Origin: Bacteroides pyogenes_A
Lineage (GTDB): Bacteria > Bacteroidota > Bacteroidia > Bacteroidales > Bacteroidaceae
DNA length: 64,000 nt
Direction: 5' to 3' (one strand)
Assembly: GCF_048595595.1 (NCBI RefSeq)
Contig: NZ_CP184347.1
Shown here: positions 19,609-30,100 of the stretch, piece after piece
Numbering within the stretch: the stretch's first letter is position 1
Layout: each line of letters starts with the position of its first letter
Notes under the pieces: generated by a model
Told to the model about the DNA's origin: nothing
Seen by the model: only the letters and a program-made list of their open reading frames with translations
The model's database searches: none
Made by a program: the position numbers and the translations under genes

Positions 19609-20112
19609 ATGATTGAAATAACAGAACAGGCCTTGGAAAAGGCGGCAGGCGAAGGAATGGATGAATTTATCCGGGTTTTTACCGATAAATACAAAGAGTT
19701 ACTATCTGGAAGTTTGACTGCCGACAGAATGCCTTTGCTGACAGGAGAGCAACACACCCTTCTGGCTTATCGGATCTTCCGTGATGAGGTATTGGAAGGC
19801 GGATTTTGCCAATTGATTCAGAACGGCTATGGTCCATATATCTTTGATAATCCTTTTGCAAAAGCCATGCGTTTGTGGGGAGCAGAAGATTTTTCGAAAC
19901 TGATTTATGGCGCAAAGAAAATATACGATGCTCATAGAGAGGACTTGGAAAAGGAACGGACCGATGAAGAGTTTATGGCGATGTATGAGCAATATGAAGC
20001 TTTTGACGATTTGGAAGAAGAGTTTCTGGATATGGAAGAACGGATTACAGCAACAGTTGCAAGCTATGTGGACGATCATCTGGCGCTTTTTGCGAAAATA
20101 ACAATGAAATAG
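19609..20112 (+). CDS. DMP19-family (DUF4375) protein
   Basis: This 167-residue acidic cytoplasmic protein carries the family hallmark EGGFCQLIQNGYGPYIFDNP (about residues 63-82), followed by an acidic helical C-terminus rich in Glu and Asp. The founding member of this family, from Neisseria, mimics DNA and sequesters a DNA-binding repressor. Whether this homologue acts the same way is unknown. It stands alone, with its own promoter and no clear partner gene. Confidence 0.75.
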   Translation: MIEITEQALEKAAGEGMDEFIRVFTDKYKELLSGSLTADRMPLLTGEQHTLLAYRIFRDEVLEGGFCQLIQNGYGPYIFDNPFAKAMRLWGAEDFSKLIYGAKKIYDAHREDLEKERTDEEFMAMYEQYEAFDDLEEEFLDMEERITATVASYVDDHLALFAKITMK

Positions 20113-20161
20113 ATGCAGTATATTTTTTATTGTGGCATTTATAGTTATGAATTAGAATTTT

Positions 20162-20169
20162 TATATTTG
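20162..20169 (+). promoter_or_regulatory. -7 element ahead of the NigD-like gene
   Basis: TATATTTG matches TAnnTTTG and lies 21 bases before the start codon at 20191. Confidence 0.5.
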
Positions 20170-20190
20170 CAAATCTAAAATACTATACTT

Positions 20191-20940
20191 ATGAGAAAAA
20201 TGAAGCTTTACCTAATGTGCTTAACAACTGTATTGATCAGTCTTTCTGTGTGCTCTTGCCTGAGCGATGGTGACAACGATAAAGTGCAAGTACAGACTTT
20301 TGTGCAAGTCAATGCACATGATTTGCCTGTTTCTTTCACCAACTCTATCGGAGTAAAACTAATACCGAATCAAGCAATAACAGTACCTGAGAGCAAAGAA
20401 ATGGCATTGATTAATTATCAATATGATAAAACCACTGTGTCGGCAAATGCGACTTCGATAAATATCACGTTGCTGGATAATCCTTACTATTTTACTAAAT
20501 CTCCGATTTCTTTGGGTGGAGAACCGGGAAATGCGCCATTTGTTACTTTAGAGCCACATGGCTTTAGAGGAGGATTCTTTAACAAAGAGATACTGATTCT
20601 GCCAATATCCTTCAAGTACAAACGGTATTCTGAAGAAAAGGAGTTGAAAGAGGAAATCAAACGGCATACCTTTGCCATGATGTATGATAATGAAAAGGGA
20701 TTTAAAGACGGAATACTGACTTTACATCTGCATCATACTATAACCTCTCATTTGGATGAACAAAGAATAACAGACGGTTTTGATTACAAAGCTTATGATT
20801 TGTCATCGGTTTTATCTGTTGTTGGTTCCGATAAGGTTACTAAAGTAGAGGTCGTAATTAAGGAAAATCAATATAATAATAAATATTCCGAAGCCCAGGA
20901 AAAGACATATTCTTATGAATATCCTTTTAATAAAAAGTAG
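20191..20940 (+). CDS. NigD-like lipoprotein
   Basis: This is a 249-residue exported lipoprotein. After a signal peptide with lipobox-like SVCSC (Cys near residue 23) comes an acidic linker, then a beta-rich region matching the two-domain layout of NigD-like proteins of Bacteroidales (N-terminal OB-like strand region, C-terminal beta-sandwich with TKVEVVIKENQYN). NigD was named as an immunity-related gene in a bacteriocin locus, but most homologues, including this one, have no known function. No bacteriocin-like gene is nearby. A Yip1-family membrane-protein gene starts 6 bases downstream. Confidence 0.65.
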   Translation: MRKMKLYLMCLTTVLISLSVCSCLSDGDNDKVQVQTFVQVNAHDLPVSFTNSIGVKLIPNQAITVPESKEMALINYQYDKTTVSANATSINITLLDNPYYFTKSPISLGGEPGNAPFVTLEPHGFRGGFFNKEILILPISFKYKRYSEEKELKEEIKRHTFAMMYDNEKGFKDGILTLHLHHTITSHLDEQRITDGFDYKAYDLSSVLSVVGSDKVTKVEVVIKENQYNNKYSEAQEKTYSYEYPFNKK

Positions 20941-20946
20941 TAAACT

Positions 20947-21522
20947 TTGAATTATAAAGAATTATTTAACATAGCAATGAAACTGATTTCCTCTCCGGCC
21001 AAAGCCTGGGAGGAAATTTGTATGGAGGAGGATAGGCGTAAAGTCTTTATGGCTTTTGTCTATCCTATGATCGGTTTATGTGCCTTATCTGTTTTCATTG
21101 GCTCTTTATTGACATACGGTTGGGGAGGCCCGGAAAGCTTTCAGATAGCGATGACCAACTGTTGCGCTGTGGCAGTGGCCCTTTTTGGAGGCTATTTTCT
21201 GGCTGCTTATGCCATCAATGAGGCTGGGATAAGGATGTTCGGTATGTCTTCGAAGGTTTTATTAACACAACAATTTGCGGGATATTCTTTGGTCGTGTTG
21301 TTTCTGCTTCAGATAATAACGGGGCTTCTGCCCTCTTTCAGGATTATAGCCTGGTTGTTGCAGTTTTATATTGTTTATGTGGTATGGGAGGGAGCTCCCA
21401 TTGTGATGAAAGTGAAAGAAAATGATCGATTGAAATATACGCTTTTGTCGTCTGCTTTGCTCATATTATGTCCGGCAGCGATTGAATTTGTGTTTAATAA
21501 ACTGACCACTCTATTAAATTAA
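20947..21522 (+). CDS. Yip1-family integral membrane protein
   Basis: The 191-residue protein starts with an amphipathic segment (NYKELFNIAMKLISSPAKAWEEI) typical of the bacterial Yip1 family and contains five hydrophobic segments (about 36-57, 68-92, 104-125, 128-145 and 160-180). The start is a TTG at 20947. This keeps the conserved N-terminal segment, whereas the first ATG, at 20977, would remove ten conserved residues. The function is unknown. It probably shares a transcript with the NigD-like gene upstream and smpB downstream. Confidence 0.75.
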   Translation: MNYKELFNIAMKLISSPAKAWEEICMEEDRRKVFMAFVYPMIGLCALSVFIGSLLTYGWGGPESFQIAMTNCCAVAVALFGGYFLAAYAINEAGIRMFGMSSKVLLTQQFAGYSLVVLFLLQIITGLLPSFRIIAWLLQFYIVYVVWEGAPIVMKVKENDRLKYTLLSSALLILCPAAIEFVFNKLTTLLN

Positions 21523-21531
21523 CGTGTGAAA

Positions 21532-21984
21532 ATGAAACAATCTCCTGTGAATATAAAAAACAAACGCGCCACTTTCGATTACGAGTTGGTGGATACTTAC
21601 ACTGCGGGCATCGTGCTCACCGGTACGGAAATAAAATCCATTCGTTTGGGCAAGGCGAGCTTGGTAGATACGTTTTGTTATTTTGTAAAAGGCGAATTGT
21701 GGGTGAAGAACATGCATATTGCCGAATATTTTTACGGTTCGTACAATAATCACACGGCACGTAGAGACAGAAAGCTGTTGCTTGGAAAAAAAGAATTGGA
21801 GAAACTTCAGCGGGAAATGAAAACTCCCGGCTTTACCATTGTTCCCATACGTTTGTTTATCAATGAAAAAGGGTTGGCAAAACTGGTGATAGCCTTGGCC
21901 AAGGGCAAGAAACAGTTCGATAAAAGGGAGGCTTTGAAAGAAAAAGACGATCGCCGTGATATGGCGAGAATGTTTAAAAGGTAG
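21532..21984 (+). CDS. smpB: SsrA-binding protein SmpB
   Basis: SmpB binds tmRNA and delivers it to stalled ribosomes for trans-translation. The 150-residue length is normal. Family hallmarks are visible: NKRATFDYELVDTYTAGIVL, TGTEIKSIR, the AEYFYGSYNNHTARRDRKLL segment, and a basic C-terminal tail (KGKKQFDKREALKEKDDRRD). The ATG at 21532 is preferred, although an in-frame GTG two codons earlier is possible. It lies just upstream of metH with a 20-base gap. Confidence 0.97.
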   Translation: MKQSPVNIKNKRATFDYELVDTYTAGIVLTGTEIKSIRLGKASLVDTFCYFVKGELWVKNMHIAEYFYGSYNNHTARRDRKLLLGKKELEKLQREMKTPGFTIVPIRLFINEKGLAKLVIALAKGKKQFDKREALKEKDDRRDMARMFKR

Positions 21985-22004
21985 TTTTTATAAGGTAAAA
22001 AGAG

Positions 22005-24764
22005 ATGAAAAAAACTATTACCCAGCTCGTACCTGAACGTATTTTGATTCTGGATGGTGCGATGGGCACTATGATTCAGCAATATAAGCTTGAAGAAAAA
22101 GATTTTCGCGGAGAACGTTTCGCCCATATTCCCGGTCAGCTGAAAGGAAATAATGATTTATTGTGCCTTACCCGCCCCGATGTGATTGAGGATATTCACA
22201 GGAAATATCTCGAAGCGGGCGCGGATATTATCGAGACAAATACGTTTAATTCGACGGCCGTCTCTATGGCAGACTATCATGTGGAAGGGTATGTCAGAGA
22301 GATAAACCTTGCGGCGGCACGGTTGGCCCGCGACCTGGCTGATGAATATACTTTGGCAAATCCGGACAAACCCCGTTTTGTGGCAGGTTCGATAGGTCCT
22401 ACGAACAAAACCTGTTCGATGAGTCCGGATGTCAATAATCCTGCTTTTCGTGCTCTGACCTACGATGAATTGTCTACCGCCTATTGCGAACAGATGGAAG
22501 CATTGGTCGAAGGAGGAATCGATGCCATCCTGATTGAAACGATTTTCGACACGTTGAATGCCAAAGCTGCAATTTTTGCTGCTGTCCGCACGATGGAGAA
22601 AATGAATATCCGGTTACCTCTCATGTTGTCTGTTACTGTATCGGATGTCGGAGGGCGTACTTTGTCGGGGCAAACGCTTGACGCCTTTCTGGCTTCGGTA
22701 CAACATGCGCCAATCTTTTCGATAGGCTTGAATTGTTCGTTCGGCGCGAAGCAACTGAAACCGTTTCTGGAACAATTGGCCGCACGCGCTCCTTATTATA
22801 TCAGCGCTTATCCGAATGCGGGACTTCCCAACAGTTTAGGTATGTATGATCAGACTCCCGAGGATATGGCCCACGAAGTGAAAGAGTACATACACGAGGG
22901 ATTGGTTAATATCATAGGCGGCTGTTGTGGGACGACCGATGCTTATATCGCCCAATATCCGGCATTGGTGGAAGGAGCCAAACCGCATCTTCCTGCTTCT
23001 CCACCGGATTGTCTTTGGTTGTCGGGGCTCGAATTGTTGCAAGTAAAGCCTGATATGAATTTTGTGAATATCGGTGAGCGTTGTAACGTGGCAGGTTCGC
23101 GTAAATTTCTCCGTTTGATTAACGAAAAGAAATACGAAGAGGCGCTTTCTATTGCCCGCCGTCAAGTAGAAGACGGTGCGTTAGTCATCGACGTGAACAT
23201 GGACGACGGCTTGCTGGATGCGAAAAAAGAGATGGTTACGTTCTTGAATCTTATCATGTCGGAGCCGGAGATTTCCCGGGTACCTGTCATGATCGATTCT
23301 TCGAAATGGGAAGTGATTGAAGCCGGGTTGAAATGCCTGCAAGGTAAATCGATTGTAAACTCCATTTCTCTGAAGGAAGGAGAAGAAAACTTCTTGGAAC
23401 ATGCCCGTCTTATTCGACAATATGGAGCAGCGGTGGTAGTGATGGCTTTCGATGAGAAGGGTCAGGCCGATACCGCAGCCCGTAAGATAGAAGTGTGCGA
23501 ACGTGCTTATCGTTTGTTGGTCGATAAAGCGGGCTTTGATCCGCATGACATTATTTTCGACCCCAATGTGCTTGCCATAGCTACGGGCATCGAAGAGCAT
23601 AACAATTATGCCGTGGATTTTATCGAAGCCACCGGCTGGATAAAGAAGAACCTTCCCGGGGTTCATGTGAGTGGTGGAGTAAGTAATCTTTCTTTTTCAT
23701 TTCGTGGAAATAATTACATCCGTGAAGCCATACATGCCGTTTTCCTTTACCACGCTATCAGGCATGGAATGGATATGGGTATTGTAAATCCGGGAACGTC
23801 GGTTTTGTATACCGATCTTCCGGACGACGTGCTCGAGAAAATAGAAGATGTAGTGCTGAATCGCCGTCCCGATGCTTCAGAACATCTGATCGAGCTGGCG
23901 GAAAAACTGAAAGAAAGAGACCGGAAATCGACCGAAAGAAAGGACGGTTCTCTGAATTCGGAGTTTCCGGAATGGCGTGACAAACCTGTGCAAGAACGTT
24001 TGCAGTATGCTTTAATGAAAGGAGTAGGAGATTATCTGGAGCAGGACTTGACGGAAGCTCTGTCGATTTACAATAAGGCGGTAGATATCATAGAAGGTCC
24101 GTTGATGGATGGAATGAACCATGTGGGGGAGCTTTTTGGAGCAGGTAAGATGTTTCTTCCTCAAGTAGTAAAAACAGCCCGTACTATGAAAAAGGCGGTA
24201 GCCATCTTGCAGCCGGTGATTGAATCGGAGAAACAAGAGGGGGCGACCTCGGTGGGTAAAGTTTTACTGGCTACGGTGAAAGGCGATGTGCATGATATCG
24301 GTAAGAATATCGTTTCGGTGGTGATGGCTTGCAATGGGTACGAGATTGTAGATTTAGGAGTAATGGTACCGGCTGAAACGATTGTCAAATGTGCTATAGA
24401 ACAAAAGGTCGATATAATAGGACTTAGCGGACTGATCACTCCTTCTTTGGAGGAAATGGCACATGTTGCTGTTGAACTTGAGAAAGCGGGACTGGATATT
24501 CCTCTGCTTATCGGTGGCGCCACAACTTCCAAGATGCATACTGCTCTGAAGATTGCCCCTGTTTACAGTGCTCCGGTAGTGCATTTGAAAGATGCTTCGC
24601 AGAATGTAGGTATTGCCTCCCGTTTATTGAATCCTCAGACAAAAAAAGAATTGGTAAACGAATTGGAAATGGAGTATCAGGTAATGCGCAAAAAAAATGA
24701 AAGTTTGCGTAGGGAAACTGTGCCATTGGAAGAAGTGCGCCGGAATAGATTGAACTTGTTTTAG
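22005..24764 (+). CDS. metH: Cobalamin-dependent methionine synthase lacking the reactivation domain
   Basis: The enzyme transfers the methyl group of 5-methyltetrahydrofolate to homocysteine through cobalamin. Domains in order are a homocysteine-binding barrel (zinc Cys in GLNCSFG and the GGCCGTT pair), a pterin-binding barrel (FVNIGERCNVAGSRKF), a cap domain, and a B12-binding domain with DVHDIGKNIV (DxHxxG) and a GLITPSLEEM segment. At 919 residues it ends right after the B12 domain. The roughly 300-residue AdoMet-binding reactivation domain of the E. coli-type enzyme is absent, so reductive reactivation would need a separate protein. The absence appears natural in this lineage rather than a truncation, since the gene ends cleanly. 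Confidence 0.96.
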   Translation: MKKTITQLVPERILILDGAMGTMIQQYKLEEKDFRGERFAHIPGQLKGNNDLLCLTRPDVIEDIHRKYLEAGADIIETNTFNSTAVSMADYHVEGYVREINLAAARLARDLADEYTLANPDKPRFVAGSIGPTNKTCSMSPDVNNPAFRALTYDELSTAYCEQMEALVEGGIDAILIETIFDTLNAKAAIFAAVRTMEKMNIRLPLMLSVTVSDVGGRTLSGQTLDAFLASVQHAPIFSIGLNCSFGAKQLKPFLEQLAARAPYYISAYPNAGLPNSLGMYDQTPEDMAHEVKEYIHEGLVNIIGGCCGTTDAYIAQYPALVEGAKPHLPASPPDCLWLSGLELLQVKPDMNFVNIGERCNVAGSRKFLRLINEKKYEEALSIARRQVEDGALVIDVNMDDGLLDAKKEMVTFLNLIMSEPEISRVPVMIDSSKWEVIEAGLKCLQGKSIVNSISLKEGEENFLEHARLIRQYGAAVVVMAFDEKGQADTAARKIEVCERAYRLLVDKAGFDPHDIIFDPNVLAIATGIEEHNNYAVDFIEATGWIKKNLPGVHVSGGVSNLSFSFRGNNYIREAIHAVFLYHAIRHGMDMGIVNPGTSVLYTDLPDDVLEKIEDVVLNRRPDASEHLIELAEKLKERDRKSTERKDGSLNSEFPEWRDKPVQERLQYALMKGVGDYLEQDLTEALSIYNKAVDIIEGPLMDGMNHVGELFGAGKMFLPQVVKTARTMKKAVAILQPVIESEKQEGATSVGKVLLATVKGDVHDIGKNIVSVVMACNGYEIVDLGVMVPAETIVKCAIEQKVDIIGLSGLITPSLEEMAHVAVELEKAGLDIPLLIGGATTSKMHTALKIAPVYSAPVVHLKDASQNVGIASRLLNPQTKKELVNELEMEYQVMRKKNESLRRETVPLEEVRRNRLNLF

Positions 24765-25096
24765 AGATATCCCTTTTTGCTTTCCATTTTAAAAGCCGGA
24801 ATGATTTCCCACTATTGCTGTCGTTTTCCGGCAGATGTGAGTTGCAGCACCATTGGCACATCTACATGACACCACCAAAATGACTATCTTTGCCCATGGT
24901 TATTCTTTTAGTTATGCTAAATCAAAGATAATCAAAAGAGCTGATGCCTCGTGGGAAGTGTCAGCCCATTTTTTTATGAACTCAAAGGTTTTACCGGATG
25001 GCAATAAAGCTAATCGTTGGTAATCACCACTTACTTCCCGATGCAGCATATTATGCTAATTGACTGTCAATACTTTATGGCTTAAAAGGTAGAAGG
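24765..25096. other. Gene-free junction between metH and the accessory island
   Basis: No gene is seen here. A GCCGGAA/TTCCGGC inverted repeat with a long loop (24794-24831) and a GCTGA/TCAGC stem followed by a T-run (24940-24973) may terminate metH transcription. TATCTTTG (24886-24893) is mirrored by CAAAGATA (24923-24930). The left boundary of the island should lie in this stretch or at its end, but I found no convincing attachment repeat shared with the right end. Confidence 0.5.
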
Positions 25097-25487
25097 CTCA
25101 AAAATTTACTTGTTTTTTGCCGAAAATCGAAGATTTAACACTTTTAACCTTAGTTTATCTTCAAACGAAGGGGAAAAGAGAAAAATAGCTCTCTTTTGCT
25201 CCGAAACCTCCGGTTCGCAAAGATAAGGCATATCGGTGATTATTTCGCCGATTGAGGCTGCAAAATCGGAGATGGATTTACGGATTTGCAGGTTGCTTTT
25301 GTGTCTTGATGAGGGGCGAATCTTGCTTCGCTTTAGAGTTAGGATTTCGGATTCTTTTGCAGCCAAAAGAGAAAATCGGTAGATATGGTTCGGCTCGGCT
25401 TTGGCGAAGCCATTTCTTTTTCTCCCTCTGTTAGCTTTACTTTAATGAACGTATATATGAATACGGAGATAAAGTAAAGTTGCTTTC
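25097..25487 (+). repeat. Long direct repeat, copy A (with terminal palindrome)
   Basis: This copy matches 32393-32766 along its whole length with scattered differences and a 22-base insertion near its left end. Shared blocks include TTCGCAAAGATAAGGCAT, TTTGGCGAAGCCAT and CGTATATATGAATACGGAGA. It ends in CTTTACTTTA (25435-25444) and its complement TAAAGTAAAG (25470-25479), with a smaller CGTAT/ATACG hairpin nested inside. No gene is read through it. With copy B it brackets the metallo-beta-lactamase/NACHT module. Confidence 0.85.
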
Positions 25488-25631
25488 GATACAATCACCA
25501 TCTTTGACCGAATCAATTTAACAAACTGTATACCATCAAAAATACAAAGTTATCTAGAACAAAAATAGAAAAATAATTGGCTGAATGAGATGTAATCACT
25601 ATTTTCGTAGTTAGTCTCGAAAGAGATAAAA

Positions 25632-26098
25632 TATCTGGTTGGCCAGTTTCACTTGAAGATATGAGTTTAGATACGAAATTACTGATAGCTAAAGATTATG
25701 AGGAAGTAATCTGTGACGAGGATATTTCGAGGGTGGGTAAGACACACCGAAATCCAGCGTTGACAAGACTGACTCTTCATGCATACGCAAGAAACATCTG
25801 TACTTAAAAAAACATACATGCTTGCCGATGTCGCAGAGGAAATGAAAGGGCTATCTATGCCCACGTTTGATGATTATGGAGTGCATTGGAGAAATTTTTA
25901 TCATAGATGATATTGAAGCGTGGTCTTTGGCTATTCGCTCAAGGACTGTAATACGAACAGGAAAGAAATGTTGTTTCGTTGATTCTTCGATTAAGGCTTC
26001 GTGAACCAGATTCGCTAATTGCCCTCACAGGTGGAGAAATGGCATACACCCGCGAGGATGGAATGAAAATAATCCTAATAGATTGTTTGAGAGACTGA
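25632..26098 (+). pseudogene. Remnant of an AAA ATPase with DUF4143 domain
   Basis: Three frames together spell pieces of a DUF4143-type ATPase: ISGWPVSLEDMSLDTKLLI and RVGKTHRNPALTRLTLHAYA in the first frame, MLADVAEEMKGLSMPTFDDY after a frameshift near 25803, FIIDDIEAWSLAIRSRTVIR after a second near 25880, and the family's C-terminal LTGGEMAYTREDGMKII ending in TGA at 26096-26098. The N-terminal ATPase half and a block before the C-terminus are missing. These proteins are usually about 400 residues. This is a dead relic between repeat copy A and the metallo-beta-lactamase-fold gene. Confidence 0.85.
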
Positions 26099-26134
26099 TT
26101 ACATTGTTATAAGTTAATAAAACATATATAGAAA

Positions 26135-27100
26135 ATGGTCATAGAGATTCTTCAAGCAGGTACTGGTGATAGTATTTGGGTTAGTCACAATAAGAAGAAT
26201 ATTGTGATTGATGGTGGAAAATCTACAGCAGCTATTAGGGCCAAGTATAGCAAAATGCCACAGGATGAGATTATTGACCTGCTTGTGGTGACTCATATTG
26301 ATTCTGACCACATAGCTGGTATCATAGCATTGGTTAAACACATGAAAGAAATTGGAGAGACACATAGGCTGAAACAAGTTTGGTTTAACTTTCCCAAGAA
26401 AGAAGAGACAGATGAATATTCTGTAGGCGAAGGAAATGAGTTAACGTCTCTTCTTCTTGAAATAGACGGATTGTCCTGGAATAATAATACTTCCGAGTTA
26501 CTTGGTTCTACGATAGAGTTTGGCGACATAAAACTGCATGTATTAGCACCTGACCATGATGTTGCATATGAAAATAAGCCGAAAGAACCTGATGAGCTTG
26601 GAGTTCGTTCAGATGATTGGTATATTGATTTAAGGACCTTGATTGATAATGTTGATGATGACGATATAGATGAAGGAGCTACCAATAGTCAGTCAATTAT
26701 AATTCTGGCTGAATGTGAAGGCAAGAAGTTATTGTTACCAGGTGACAGTACCCCTAAGAAACTATGTGATGCGCTTCAGTCTTATAATAAGACTAACGGT
26801 ACACCTCTTGAATTGGATTTTATGAAACTTCCCCATCATGGGAGTACGCGAAATGTTACTAAAAACATCCTTAACGAGGTAACATGTTCAAACTTCATAA
26901 TTTCGACAAAGAAGAATAATAAATATTATTTTCCAAATAAAGAGACTATTGCCAAGCTTATTCGCTACAGAGACAGTGCAGATAAGGCAATCAACGTGTA
27001 TTTTAACTATCAAGAATCTCTTGATGTACTTGGAATAACAGCAGAAGAGTTGACAGAAAATAATATTAATCTCAACGTTTGCAATGAATTCAACTTTTGA
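26135..27100 (+). CDS. Metallo-beta-lactamase-fold hydrolase (ComEC-like subfamily)
   Basis: The gene encodes a 321-residue soluble hydrolase. The metal-binding motif THIDSDH (residues 53-59), a second-shell Asp in LLLPGDST and the PHHGS motif typical of ComEC-type members are all present, so it should be active. Its 3' end overlaps the start of the trypsin-NACHT gene by 17 bases, which implies tight co-expression. Metallohydrolase genes paired with protease-STAND proteins are known from AVAST-type antiviral systems, and this pair resembles that layout. The substrate is unknown. It could act on nucleic acid, a nucleotide or a signal produced on infection. Confidence 0.85.
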   Translation: MVIEILQAGTGDSIWVSHNKKNIVIDGGKSTAAIRAKYSKMPQDEIIDLLVVTHIDSDHIAGIIALVKHMKEIGETHRLKQVWFNFPKKEETDEYSVGEGNELTSLLLEIDGLSWNNNTSELLGSTIEFGDIKLHVLAPDHDVAYENKPKEPDELGVRSDDWYIDLRTLIDNVDDDDIDEGATNSQSIIILAECEGKKLLLPGDSTPKKLCDALQSYNKTNGTPLELDFMKLPHHGSTRNVTKNILNEVTCSNFIISTKKNNKYYFPNKETIAKLIRYRDSADKAINVYFNYQESLDVLGITAEELTENNINLNVCNEFNF

Positions 27101-30100
27101 CATACGCAGTAATTGTGTTAAGATAAAGGCTGACATCAAAGGAAGAGGACTCCAGTTTCGAGGAAGTGGAGTCCTATACCCATTAGATGGAGATGACGAG
27201 TATGATTATATCTTTACAGCTCAGCATATTTTTAAAGATACTAGAAAAAAGAAGTTGAATGCTGTTCTTGATAAGATAGGAACAATCGAAATAGAAGTAT
27301 TTGAGGATGGCCATTTTGTAACCTATAAAACCATTACAAAAGACACTATCTCGAATTCTTTACTTCCTATTGGTGAAGATTTTCTTATCATTAAGATTGA
27401 CAAGAGCGAAAAGCATTTTACTCCCTTCTTGTTGGCGGATGACCTCATTGAAGAAAAATCCATGCAACTATATGGGGTTTCAGGTGAGGCACAAGATATA
27501 ATTACCAGACTGGACTGTAAATGTGTAGATAGCAAAGTAGATTTGGTTAATATCACTTCGCATGTAGACAAGATGGACAGTTTACATGGAATGTCTGGTG
27601 GTGGTGTTTTTGCCCAGAATCAACCATTGATGTATGGTGTACTATGGAAATATGCTGCGACGGAAGGTGAGTTTCACAATGTAAAGATTACACAGGTATT
27701 AGAAGAAAAGATAAAATCACAGTTAACGCTACGAAGATGGAAATCACTTAATTTCATCAAAATAACACAGTGTAAACAAGCAATGTATGTTGTTTACGGT
27801 AGCTTGTTCCGTGATGTCAATGATTCAATACTGGTTAACCGTAATAATACGCGGTTCCCTCTAGAGGCAAGATTTGTAATGCCTGACTTTATTGATGAAG
27901 TACAAAGCTTATATTCTGATGATCAAGTGAAACCAGAAGAGAAGTTTGTTCTGGCTGATCCGACAAATCTCTATATAAAAAGTAGTGAGATTCAAGAATA
28001 TAGTGAGCAATATCTTAAAGAATTCTATAGCCAACTGAATAAAACGAGCAATAGAGAAATCAGAATCCCTGCATCAACCATATTGAATCCCAGCAGGAAT
28101 ATATTACTCATTGTGGGAGGTCCCGGCTCAGGCAAGTCTTCTTTGCTAAAGTATCTTACCTTACAACTACTAAAAGGAAAAATGGATATCTATGACGGCT
28201 ACTTACCTGTATGGATGCCATTTTCATATATGGCAAGGAATTGCGATAGTGATATAAAGAGCATAGTTCGGGATTGGCTTCAAGAAAGTAAGTTATGGGA
28301 GAAAAACAGCCATTATCTGGAATATGCATTTGAGCAGCAAAAGATACTATTAATAGCTGATGGAATAGATGAATGGGGTGATGAGCCCTTACAAGCAGAT
28401 AGAATTATTCGTAAAGTGAAGGCGGAGACAGAAGCTGGTAATTTACTAGCCATTTTTTCAAGTAGGGAATATGGCATTGCGAATATCAATTCTCCCTTCA
28501 GTACAAGCGACACATATACAATCGCACCATTGTCTGCGCTACAGCAGGATGAGCTTGTGAAGAAATGCGTTGATCATTATAATGGTCTGGTTCGCGAAAC
28601 AAAGAGGACAGCAGAGTTCCTATCTGCTAAGTTGAGGTCGCTACATGACGTTGATCGTATGAAAGAGAACCCTATGTTGCTAACCATCCTTATTGGGCAA
28701 TATCTACAGGGTAACGAACTTCCTCACAACAATATTGCAGCCATGGACTGTATAATGGAGCAATTGTTTGTTAAGCATCAGCAGTCACGCAAGTACCAGG
28801 CTTACGACTATTCTGGGTCATTTGACTACACAAGTAACAAAATGATGCTTGGAGTTCTGTCAAAAGAAATGTTTGACTATTACAATGATGGCAGCATGGA
28901 TAAGACCCAGGCAGAAATACTGCTTAACCAATATCTGAATAGTCAGACATCAGGGCAGGAACTGAATAATGCGCGTATTGTTGATGATTTATTCAGGCAT
29001 GATACACATCAACTGGGCGTTATAGAGGAAAGAATAGGATCTCGCATCTCCTTTATCAATAGGCAACTACAGGAATTTATGACTGCCAAATACCTTTCGG
29101 TAGATATAGAGAGGGCTAAAGCGTTTATTCGAGATAATGTTTCGAATACCGGGCTACACCAAGTTGTTCTCTTTCTTTTCGAAATGATGCCAGCATCAGC
29201 TTTTGTAGGTTTGTACAATATCTTAAAACCTATAAGAACAAACGATTATAGGGATTATTATTTGTATAAGTTGAAATTAGAGGTTCTGGTAAGATCTGTG
29301 AAAGCACCCAAATATTTCTTACTCGAAGAAATTGAAGAATACATACAAAGGATTGAGTGGGAATCTGATTATGACTTCAAACATGATTTACTGGAAATCC
29401 TGCTCGATGGTTTGTATAATACCTCATTACAGGCTCGTATTGAAGACTTTATTTCCAGATATATCCCTTCGGCTTCCGTATATCATGACATTAGGTTATC
29501 TGGTTTGGCACAAGTGGCTAACTTGACGGAAGAAGATCGCCAGTTTGTTGTTTTGACTGTTATAAATGGTGATGTGAGCAACAAAATACTCGCATCTAAG
29601 GTAATTAGGAATCATATCGCTGGAGATGAGAAGTTGCTGGAGATGGTTAATTCATATATAGTACCATCAACATTGCCAGAAGTGGTAGCCTTCTTCATTA
29701 GAAGTGTTATTGTAGATGGGATAGATATAGATCAGGAAAACGAGCTAATACGGAAAGTTGTGGCAGGTGACATCTTTACTCACTTTTATCAAATGGAGTT
29801 TTCTTTATTTAAAGGTGAGCCCGTTTTATCTGATGGAATCCTTGAATTAGTTTCAGAACTACCATTTTCAATTCGAGAGGAAGCTAACCGGTTATTGCAG
29901 CAATATTTCCTACAAGACGATGCTGTCATGCAAAAGGCTTTAAAGTCGGTTAGCGCACCCTACAGAGAACAAGGTAGTATTAGCAAGGATATAGCCTGGA
30001 AATATCTATTGACATGTTGGATAAATCATCCAAATGTTATCAAGGCCATCAGGGAGGAACTTAATAAGGAATATTCTTTTAATTTTGGGAATGGATATGA

